Origin: CAYLNK01 sp964384675 | GTDB lineage: Bacteria; Acidobacteriota; Thermoanaerobaculia; UBA5066 | Reading direction: 5' to 3' | Assembly: GCA_964384675.1 (NCBI GenBank) | Contig: CAYLNK010000393.1 | Coordinates: 1-5,331 of the forward strand | DNA length: 5,331 nt | In this document: in pieces, positions 1 to 5,331 of the stretch | Position numbering within the stretch: position 1 is the first letter of the stretch | Layout: each line of letters opens with the position of its first letter | Position numbers and translations under genes: made by a program | Notes under the pieces: model-generated | Seen by the model: the letters and a program-made list of their open reading frames with translations, nothing else | What the model was told of the DNA's origin: nothing | Databases searched by the model: none

Positions 1-2710
1 GGAAGCTCGCCGCCGCCGCGACCGCGGTGAGCCCGGCGGCGGCCGCCGCCAGGGAGAGCGGGTCACCCGGCTGCATCCCGTAGAGGAGGGTCCGCGCCGC
101 GCCGGACACCACGATCGCGAGGAGGGTGCCTGCCACGAGGCCGACTCCCAGCAACGCCCCGGCCTCGCGCAGGATCATCCGCACGATGTCGGTCCGGGTC
201 GCTCCGAGCGCCATCCGCACGCCGATCTGGCTGCGGCGCCGCGCCACCAGGAACGAGACGACACCGTAGAGACCCACCATCGCCAGGACCGCCGCGAGGA
301 GCCCGAAGAGACCTGAGAGGGAGGCCATGAGCCGCTCGCTCCGGAGGGCGTCCTTGAGGATCGTCTCGAAGGTGCGGAACCGGAGGATCGCCGAGGGGCT
401 CGCCGAGAGGATCGTCTCCTTGATCGCGGAGATGACGGCGGCGGGCGGCAGGTCGGAACGGACCACGAGCTGCACGTCGACCTCCGGCTGCTCGTCCTGC
501 GCCTCGGCGAGGAAGACGACCGGGCTCCACTCCTCGCGCAGGTTCGTGTACTTGGCGTCGCCGACGACGCCCACGATCCGATAGAGGGCGTCGGCCTTCC
601 CGCCGCCCCGGATGACGGCGAGGTCTCGCCCGATCGGACTGCGCCCGCCGGCCAGCTTCCGGGCGTACGTCTCGGTCACGATCGCGACGGGCGGCGCCCC
701 GGCGGCATCGTGTTCGTCGAAGTCGCGGCCCGCCACCAGCGGCGTTCCCATCACCCTGAAGTAGCCGGGGCTGACACGGTTGAAGTTGGCGAGCGTCCGC
801 TCCGGCTTCGTCACGTCCACGCGGACGTTCTCGTTCCAGCCGGCCCCGCCGACGGGCACGATCGCGACGCCGGCGGCGCCGCTCACGCCCGGGATCGCAC
901 GGATCTTCTCCAGGAGGTCGCGCCGGTACGCGAGGCGTTGCGGGACCGGCAGCTTCAGGGCCGAGAGCTCCGCCTCGGCCACGACGATCCGGTCGCGGCT
1001 GAACCCCGGGTCGAGCGTGGCGAGGTTCCGGAACGTCCGCACGAAGAGGAGCGCGGCCACGAGGAGGACGAGCGAGAGAGCGACCTGAGAGACGACGAGG
1101 GCTCGCTGCATCCCGAACCGGCCGCGGCTGCCCCCCGCGCCCGAGCCGCTCGTGCGCAGCGTCTCGATCGGCGCCGTCCGGGCGGCCTGCAGCGCCGGGA
1201 CCAGGCCGAAGAGAAGGCACGTCAGGACGGCCAGCCCCGCCGTGAAGGTCAGGACGCGCCCGCCGGGCGCGAGGTCGACGAAGAGACCGTTCGTGCCCGT
1301 GGTGAGGAACGAGACGAAGAGCCGGCAAAGGAGCTGAGCGACGGCGGCACCGGCCAGGGTCCCGAGCCCGGCGAGGAGGAGACTCTCGGCGAGGAGCTGC
1401 CGCACCAGCCGGCCGCGGGACGCCCCGAGCGCGACCCGCACCGCCATCTCCCGCTGGCGGCCGACCGCACGCGCCACCATGAGGTTCGCGAGGTTCGCGC
1501 AGGCGATCAGGAGCACGAGGCCGGAGATCCCCATCAGGAGGAGGAGCGGGCTTTCCAGCCGGCGGCGGAGGGCCGAGGTGCCGTTCGCCGCGGCAGTGGC
1601 GCCGAGGCGGAACTCCAGGTACTGGCCCGCCGAGATGGAGTCGAAGCTCGGCGGCAGGGTCTCCCGGAAGAGGGCGGGCGAGATCGCCGCGAGCTGCGCG
1701 GAGGCTCGCTCGGGGGTCCACCCGGGCTTCAGGCGTCCGATCGCCCCGAGCCACCACGCCTCCGGCTCGTCGATCCTCGGCTTCTCCCCGCCCAGCAGGC
1801 TGTCCACGCCGAGCGGCAGGGCCACGTCGAAGCGGCGGCCCACCTCCACGCCGAAGAAGCGGGCGGGCACCACGCCGACGATCTCGAACGGATGCCCGTC
1901 GAGGGTGATCGTGCGGCCCAGCGCCGACGGGGAGCCGTCGTACTCGCGCCGCCAGAAGCCCTCGCTCAGCACCACCGCCCCGGAGCCGCCCCTCCGGTCG
2001 TCCGCGCCCGTGAGGAGGCGCCCCATCAGCGGGTGGACGTCGAGCGTCTCGAAGAACGTCCCGCTGACGAGGAGGGAATCGACCGTCCGGGCCTCGCCCG
2101 ACTGGTTCAGGTTCACGCGCGCCGAGCTCCAGGCCGCGATCCGGGAGAACCCCTCCTGGCGGTCGCGGATTCGCTCCCAGATCCCATAGGTCAGGTCGGG
2201 CACGCCGCTGAAGCCGCCGGTACGGCCGCCTTCCTTCGGGACCACGCGCACGACCGCGAGCTCGTCCGGGCGCGACACCGGGAGAGCGCGCAGGCGCACG
2301 GCGTCCAGGAGCTGGAAGAACGCGGTGTTCGCCCCCGTGCCGAGGGCCAGGGAGATCAGCGCGACGGCGGCGAAGCCGGGGCTGCGGAGGAGCTGGCGGG
2401 CCCCGTACCGGAAGTCCCCGAGGAGGCCGCCGCCGAGAGTGCCTCCGGGAGCGTCGGTCGGGGCCGCGCGCCGTTCGCGGGCGAGCGCCACGAGCTCGGC
2501 GCCGAGCGTCCCGTTCCGGAGCTCGGCGATGGCGGTCCGACGGGCCTCCGCCGACGACGTGCCGCGCGCCACGAGCTCGTCGTGACGGTCGCCGAGGTGC
2601 TGGGCCAGCTCCTCGACGATCTCGACCTGGCGGGACGGATCGAGCGGCAGGTCGTCGAGCGCCTCCCGCACGGCAGACCGGAAGTCGGGGCGGTCCTCGG
2701 CGTCAGGCAT
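1..2710 (-). CDS. ADOP-type duplicated MacB/FtsX-like ABC permease (C-terminus cut by window edge)
   Basis: A polytopic inner-membrane permease with two MacB/FtsX-type halves, the ADOP architecture. I translated 903 codons from the ATG at 2710-2708 with no stop before base 1; only a short C-terminal tail should be missing. Residues about 5-70 form a charged soluble segment like the permease prefix domain of these proteins. Likely membrane segments lie near residues 113-135, 389-412, 438-462, 485-508, 537-557, 794-820, 850-873 and from 884 on, with large extracytoplasmic domains near 136-388 and 558-793. The cytoplasmic motif VRVALGASR (424-432) recurs in the second half as VRMALGATR (831-839), confirming the internal duplication. 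A GGAGG lies 6 bases before the ATG, and the start overlaps the padR stop, so it is co-expressed with padR. Relatives export or handle lipids, peptides or drugs with a MacB-type ATPase, but the substrate here is unknown and no ATPase gene is in view. Family call is firm; role is inferred. Confidence 0.94.
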   Translation of the reverse strand, partial: MPDAEDRPDFRSAVREALDDLPLDPSRQVEIVEELAQHLGDRHDELVARGTSSAEARRTAIAELRNGTLGAELVALARERRAAPTDAPGGTLGGGLLGDFRYGARQLLRSPGFAAVALISLALGTGANTAFFQLLDAVRLRALPVSRPDELAVVRVVPKEGGRTGGFSGVPDLTYGIWERIRDRQEGFSRIAAWSSARVNLNQSGEARTVDSLLVSGTFFETLDVHPLMGRLLTGADDRRGGSGAVVLSEGFWRREYDGSPSALGRTITLDGHPFEIVGVVPARFFGVEVGRRFDVALPLGVDSLLGGEKPRIDEPEAWWLGAIGRLKPGWTPERASAQLAAISPALFRETLPPSFDSISAGQYLEFRLGATAAANGTSALRRRLESPLLLLMGISGLVLLIACANLANLMVARAVGRQREMAVRVALGASRGRLVRQLLAESLLLAGLGTLAGAAVAQLLCRLFVSFLTTGTNGLFVDLAPGGRVLTFTAGLAVLTCLLFGLVPALQAARTAPIETLRTSGSGAGGSRGRFGMQRALVVSQVALSLVLLVAALLFVRTFRNLATLDPGFSRDRIVVAEAELSALKLPVPQRLAYRRDLLEKIRAIPGVSGAAGVAIVPVGGAGWNENVRVDVTKPERTLANFNRVSPGYFRVMGTPLVAGRDFDEHDAAGAPPVAIVTETYARKLAGGRSPIGRDLAVIRGGGKADALYRIVGVVGDAKYTNLREEWSPVVFLAEAQDEQPEVDVQLVVRSDLPPAAVISAIKETILSASPSAILRFRTFETILKDALRSERLMASLSGLFGLLAAVLAMVGLYGVVSFLVARRRSQIGVRMALGATRTDIVRMILREAGALLGVGLVAGTLLAIVVSGAARTLLYGMQPGDPLSLAAAAAGLTAVAAAASF

Positions 2711-3047
2711 TCTCGCCCTCCGTGATCCGTCCGACCGCGGCGATGAAGTCGCGCCAGACGTCCCGCTGCTCCTTCAGGACCGCCCGCCCGGCCGGGGTGA
2801 GCTTGTAGTAGCGGCGCCGTCGCTGCCCTTCCTTCTCCACCCACCGTCCCTCCACGAGCCCTCGCTTCTCCAGCCGGTACAGGAGCGGGTAGAAGGTGGC
2901 GACGTTGAACGTCAGGACCCCCTCGGAGCGCGTCTCGATCAGCTTGCTGATCTCGTAGCCGTGCCGCGCCCGGTAGGCGAGGAGGGAGAGGATGAGGAAC
3001 TCGGCGCTGCCCTTCTTGATCTCCCGGTCGAGGCTCGTGGGTGCCAT
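2703..3047 (-). CDS. PadR-family transcriptional regulator
   Basis: A 114-residue winged-helix repressor-type protein, the size expected of the short PadR subfamily with a single C-terminal dimerisation helix. Visible signatures are the N-terminal helix ending in the HGYEI motif (29-33), the recognition-helix region with the TFYPLLYRLEKRGLVE segment (51-66), a basic wing (QRRRRYYKLTPAGR, 75-88) and a C-terminal amphipathic helix (about 89-109). The start is well fixed: an in-frame TGA lies at 3074-3072, no other ATG, GTG or TTG follows before 3047, and GGAG sits 8 bases upstream. The stop overlaps the permease start by 8 bases. PadR genes directly before ADOP permeases are a recurring pair, so this protein probably represses its own operon and is released by a ligand or stress signal that I cannot identify. 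The inverted repeat over its start codon is the likely binding site. Confidence 0.96.
   Translation of the reverse strand: MAPTSLDREIKKGSAEFLILSLLAYRARHGYEISKLIETRSEGVLTFNVATFYPLLYRLEKRGLVEGRWVEKEGQRRRRYYKLTPAGRAVLKEQRDVWRDFIAAVGRITEGENA
2717..2721 (-). promoter_or_regulatory. Ribosome binding site of the ADOP permease
   Basis: GGAGG on the minus strand, 6 bases before the ATG at 2710. It lies inside the last codons of padR and supports the ATG at 2710-2708, which otherwise has an open frame upstream. It implies that the permease has its own translation initiation within a bicistronic message, in addition to coupling through the 8-base overlap. Confidence 0.8.
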
Positions 3048-3067
3048 ATATCGTGCTCCGATATATG
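3045..3067. promoter_or_regulatory. Perfect inverted repeat over the padR start, probable PadR operator
   Basis: The plus strand reads CATATATCG, spacer TGCTC, then CGATATATG: 9-bp arms (3045-3053 and 3059-3067) that are exact reverse complements. It is a striking A+T-rich block in GC-rich surroundings. The outer three bases of the left arm are the padR ATG read on the minus strand, and the padR ribosome binding site is inside the repeat. PadR proteins are dimers that bind palindromic sites near their own promoters, so autorepression is the natural inference. No confident -10/-35 pair could be placed around it. The same symmetry in RNA gives a 9-bp stem with a 5-base loop, an alternative or additional control element. 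Confidence 0.75.
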
Positions 3068-3173
3068 TGTATCACGAGGGATGCACCGGACGCCAGGGAG
3101 AACCGGATTCGCACCGCGGGCGTCCTTGCTTCGCGCCCTCGTCGAGGTGACGGCGACGTAGGATTCACCTGGC
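3048..3173. other. Divergent intergenic region between padR and the peptidase gene
   Basis: This 126-base spacer is the only sizeable non-coding stretch. It must carry the leftward promoter of padR-permease and probably the rightward promoter of the lipoprotein gene. The padR-proximal end (3046-3073) is A+T-rich and contains most of the inverted repeat; the rest is GC-rich without obvious structure. TAGGAT at 3159-3164 resembles a -10 box for the plus-strand gene, but it is very close to the ATG and has no matching -35, so I do not call it. No tRNA, small ORF with a ribosome binding site, or terminator is apparent. Confidence 0.6.
3056..3059 (-). promoter_or_regulatory. Ribosome binding site of padR
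   Basis: GGAG on the minus strand, 8 bases before the ATG at 3047. It falls within the inverted repeat at 3045-3067: one G is in an arm and the other three bases are in the spacer. Anything bound to or folded over that repeat would therefore cover both this site and the start codon. Confidence 0.7.
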
Positions 3174-3911
3174 ATGTCCGACGCCGCCACGCCCCGGCTC
3201 GCCGCCGCGCTCGCGCTGCTCCTTCTCGGCGCGGCGTGCGAGAAGACCACCACCCCGACCGAGCCGACCCCGACCGGCGGCCCGACCCTGCCGCTCGAGC
3301 GGGTCACCGAGCACTTCGTGCTGCGCCACGGCGCCGAGTCCGCCGGCCTGATACCCACCTACGCCGACGCGCTCGAGGCGAGCTGGCCCCGCATCACCGC
3401 CGACCTCGGGGTGACGCCTTCCGGACGGATCGTGGGGATGTTCCACCGGGACCAGGCGGCCTTCGTCGCCGCCACCGGCTACGCGGGAGCCACGGGCTCG
3501 GTGCGTGGCCCGAACGCCTTCGACGTCGCCGCGCTGCCGCTCGTGCCAGAGACGCCCGTGCACGAGTTCGCGCACTGCGCCACGCTCCACCTCGCGCCCG
3601 GCATCGCGAACAACCCGGTCTGGCTCTGGGAGGCGGTCGCGGTGTACGAGGCGGGCCAGCTCGTACCGCCGTCCAGCCTGCCGTCGCTGGTGGCCGGGCG
3701 CTTCCCCACGCTCGCCGAGCTGAGCAGCCGCTCGGGCTCTCCGTCGATCTACGACGTCGGCTACACCCTGACCGAGTTCATCGTGACGCGATGGGGGCTC
3801 GACGGGCTGCGCCGCCTGATCCGCTCCCTCGGCGACCTCTCCACGCTGGGGCACACCACCGCCTCGTTCGAGGCCGAGTGGCGGGCGTTCGTGGTGGCGC
3901 GCTACCTCTGA
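3174..3911 (+). CDS. Predicted lipoprotein zinc metallopeptidase, gluzincin (MA clan) type
   Basis: A 245-residue exported protein. Residues 1-22 look like a lipoprotein signal: Arg8, a Leu/Ala core (9-18), then GAA before Cys22. The leucine is at -4 rather than the usual -3, so lipidation is likely but not certain. A Thr/Pro-rich linker follows (25-40), as in anchored extracytoplasmic enzymes. The catalytic signature is HEFAH (130-134), then WLWEAVAVYE (150-159): Glu153 lies after exactly 18 intervening residues, the gluzincin spacing for the third zinc ligand. The more usual Gly after that Glu is Ala here. A segment around YDVGYTLTEF (193-202) and the following helix match the helical C-terminal half of small MA-clan peptidases. 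The start is bounded by an in-frame TAG at 3159-3161; AGGA lies 10 bases before the ATG. The last 10 bases overlap the end of the convergent gene. Substrate unknown; proteolysis at the cell envelope is the inference. Confidence 0.85.
   Translation: MSDAATPRLAAALALLLLGAACEKTTTPTEPTPTGGPTLPLERVTEHFVLRHGAESAGLIPTYADALEASWPRITADLGVTPSGRIVGMFHRDQAAFVAATGYAGATGSVRGPNAFDVAALPLVPETPVHEFAHCATLHLAPGIANNPVWLWEAVAVYEAGQLVPPSSLPSLVAGRFPTLAELSSRSGSPSIYDVGYTLTEFIVTRWGLDGLRRLIRSLGDLSTLGHTTASFEAEWRAFVVARYL
3252..3276 (+). repeat. Short direct repeat in the lipoprotein linker
   Basis: ACCCCGACCG occurs at 3252-3261 and again at 3267-3276, a 15-base period encoding successive Thr-Pro-Thr units of the linker after the lipidated Cys. 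It is short and sits in low-complexity coding sequence, so linker length could vary between strains by slippage. No function beyond spacing is implied. Confidence 0.5.
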
Positions 3912-5293
3912 GGCCCGGCACCGTCGTCGCCGAACGACGCCACGACCTCGACGAGGCGCCGGACGTCCTCGCGCACGTTCGCGAGACCGACGGACGCGCG
4001 CACCGCGCCGACCGCGGTCCCGGCGCACGCCGCGAAGCGCTCCGGCGTGAAGTCGTCGCCGAGCCCGGCGAGACACGATGCGATCCGCGCCGGGTCGAGC
4101 CCGAAGGCGGCCTCGGACGCGCCGGGATTGCAGAAGCAGCCGCCCCGCACGGAGACCCCGGCTTGCCGGGCACGAGCCTCGACGGCGCCGTACGGGACGA
4201 CTCGCCCCTCCCGGTCGAGGACGTTGAACGCCACCGTGCCGCCGCGCTCCGAGAGGCCGCGCGGACCGTGGATCCTCACGAGCGGGGCGCCTCCCCGGTG
4301 GCGCAGCGACGAGAAGCCGTCGAGCAGGAAGCGGGTCAGGGCCGCCACGTGCCCGGCGAGGCGCGGCATCCCCACCTCTTCGAGGAGCGAGAAGCCGGCC
4401 TCCAGCGCGGAGACCGCGAGGAAGCTCGGGGTGCCGTCCTCGAAGCCCTCGTGCCCGGGACGGAGGCGGTGCGTGTCGCCGGCGACCGAGGCGTACGTCA
4501 CCGTCCCGCCCGCGAACCACGGGCGACGGAGGCGCGCGAGCGCCTCGTGCCGCGCCACCAGCGCGCCGAGGCCGGTCGGGTAGCCGAACACCTTGTAGAA
4601 CGAGAGCGCCACGAAGTCGGCCGGGCAGGCGCGCAGGCTGAGCGTCTGGCTCGGGACGTACGCCGCCACGTCGAGAAGGACGTCCAGCCCGAGCGCCTTC
4701 GCTCTCCCCACCAGCCCCAGCGGGTGCCGCACGCCGGAGAAGTTCGACTGCGCCGGGAACGCCAGGAGCCCGCCGCCCCGCCGCGCCTCGCGGGCGAGGA
4801 TCGCCTCCGGCCCGGAGAGGCGCAGCTCGGCGTCCAGAGGCAGGGTGCGGAGCCGCGCACCGGCCCGGCGGGCGTACTCGCGGACCCCGTTCACGGAGTT
4901 GTGGTTGTCGGCCGACAGGAGGCACGCGCTCCCGGGCCCGAACGGATAGCTCTCGGCCACCAGCTTCAAGGCGCCGCTCGTGTTGGCGGTGAAGACGACG
5001 GCGTGCGTCCGCTCGTCGGTGCCCAGGAAGCGCAGGACGCTGCGGCGCGCGGCGTCCAGGGCGGCGGTGCTGGCGCGGGACGGCGAGGAGTCGGAGTGCG
5101 GGTTGCCGAAGACCTCCGTCGTGAGGAGCGCCTGGTGGGCCCGCAGCTGCGACTCCCCGTGGAGGGCGCTCCCCGTGTAGTCGAGGTACGCCTCGCCCCG
5201 CGCGTCGAGACGGCCGAACTCGCGCGCCCGGAGCTCCTCGAAGGTCGTATCCGCCGGGGCCGCGGCGGTGTCGGGAAGAGGCGCGCTCAGCAT
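3902..5293 (-). CDS. PLP-dependent class V aminotransferase-fold protein, Moco-sulfurase-like cysteine desulfurase
   Basis: A 463-residue cytosolic enzyme matching, by remembered motifs, the NifS-like N-terminal domain of molybdenum cofactor sulfurase (MOCOS/ABA3): YLDYTGSA (36-43), FGNPHSDSSPS (62-72), FTANTSGALKLVAE, PAQSNFSG (180-187), LLDVAAY (206-212), SFYKVFGYPTGLGALV (231-246), FEDGTPSFL (284-292) and GGCFCNPGA (384-392). Lys234 is the expected PLP Schiff-base lysine, His131 the ring-stacking histidine, Asp208 the pyridine-nitrogen partner. Cys388 aligns with the SufS-type persulfide cysteine; Cys386 is adjacent. The family reaction takes sulfur from cysteine and passes it on as a persulfide. 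The MOSC domain of full-length Moco sulfurases is absent: the protein ends just after the fold. Start: the first ATG, before FEELRAREFG; upstream is only a G-rich run and the frame stays open to the window edge, so an earlier start is possible. Its 3' end overlaps the peptidase gene by 10 bases. Fold is firm; the in vivo acceptor is unknown. Confidence 0.92.
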   Translation of the reverse strand: MLSAPLPDTAAAPADTTFEELRAREFGRLDARGEAYLDYTGSALHGESQLRAHQALLTTEVFGNPHSDSSPSRASTAALDAARRSVLRFLGTDERTHAVVFTANTSGALKLVAESYPFGPGSACLLSADNHNSVNGVREYARRAGARLRTLPLDAELRLSGPEAILAREARRGGGLLAFPAQSNFSGVRHPLGLVGRAKALGLDVLLDVAAYVPSQTLSLRACPADFVALSFYKVFGYPTGLGALVARHEALARLRRPWFAGGTVTYASVAGDTHRLRPGHEGFEDGTPSFLAVSALEAGFSLLEEVGMPRLAGHVAALTRFLLDGFSSLRHRGGAPLVRIHGPRGLSERGGTVAFNVLDREGRVVPYGAVEARARQAGVSVRGGCFCNPGASEAAFGLDPARIASCLAGLGDDFTPERFAACAGTAVGAVRASVGLANVREDVRRLVEVVASFGDDGAGPQR

Positions 5294-5331
5294 CCCCGCC
5301 CCCGCACGGCGAGGTGGCGCGCGGCTCCGCC

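Noticed and set aside
63..1757. Minus-strand open frame of 564 codons inside the permease
   Set aside because: It is an Arg/Pro/Gly/Ala-rich out-of-frame shadow. The permease frame in the same bases gives membrane segments and family motifs.
710..2725. Plus-strand open frame of 671 codons antisense to the permease
   Set aside because: Its translation is a low-complexity mix rich in Arg, Glu, Ala and Pro with no recognisable motif. Long antisense frames are expected in GC-rich coding DNA, and the minus-strand permease frame explains the region fully.
3060..3075. Possible second operator half-site (GATA...TATC and GTG-TAT-CAC) next to the main repeat
   Set aside because: The arms are only 3-4 bp and overlap the strong palindrome; chance similarity in an A+T-rich patch is enough to explain it.
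3159..3164. TAGGAT as a -10 box for the peptidase gene
   Set aside because: It matches the consensus in four of six bases but lies only 9 bases before the ATG, and no -35 element is visible at proper spacing.
2356..3168. Minus-strand open frame of 270 codons across padR and the permease start
   Set aside because: It is out of frame with both well-supported genes, lacks family motifs and runs through the operator region.
3922..3939. Hairpin CGTCGT / ACGACG with a 6-base loop just after the peptidase stop
   Set aside because: A 6-bp GC-rich stem with no following T-run, lying inside the coding end of the convergent gene. Such stems are common at this base composition, so I do not call a terminator.
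3165..4925. Minus-strand open frame of 586 codons across the peptidase and desulfurase-like genes
   Set aside because: Compositionally it is a shadow frame without motifs, and it overlaps two genes that each have clear catalytic signatures in other frames.

Overview
This is a dense, GC-rich stretch (roughly 70% G+C by eye, nearly all codons ending in G or C) holding four protein-coding genes, one of them cut by the left edge. The best taxonomic clue is a PadR-family regulator directly followed by a permease with two MacB/FtsX-type halves and an N-terminal prefix domain. That is the layout called ADOP, acidobacterial duplicated orphan permease, so Acidobacteriota or a related soil or sediment phylum is the likely source. 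This is inference from gene content; no RNA gene or marker gene is present to settle it.

Layout. Bases 1-2710 (minus) carry the ADOP-type permease, 903 codons visible, with its C-terminal tail beyond base 1. Bases 2703-3047 (minus) carry the PadR regulator, whose stop codon overlaps the permease start by 8 bases, so the two form one translationally coupled unit transcribed leftward. Bases 3048-3173 are the only intergenic region of any size and separate PadR from a divergent gene. Bases 3174-3911 (plus) encode a small predicted lipoprotein with a gluzincin zinc-protease signature (HEFAH, then 18 residues, then Glu). Bases 3902-5293 (minus) encode a PLP-dependent class V aminotransferase-fold protein resembling the NifS-like domain of molybdenum cofactor sulfurase. 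It converges on the protease gene, and their 3' ends overlap by 10 bases.

Regulation. A perfect 9-bp inverted repeat with a 5-bp spacer (3045-3067) sits on the PadR start codon and ribosome binding site and is a conspicuous A+T island in GC-rich DNA. The simplest reading is an autoregulatory PadR operator controlling both padR and the permease. Because it would lie in the mRNA, it could instead or additionally fold into a hairpin that hides the start codon. No ABC ATPase gene is in the window, as the 'orphan' label implies.

Nothing links the peptidase and the desulfurase-like gene functionally to the permease unit. I see no mobile element, CRISPR array, tRNA, rRNA or phage feature. The contents are recognisable families. 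The points most worth a second look are the operator/hairpin over the padR start and the stand-alone Moco-sulfurase-like desulfurase.
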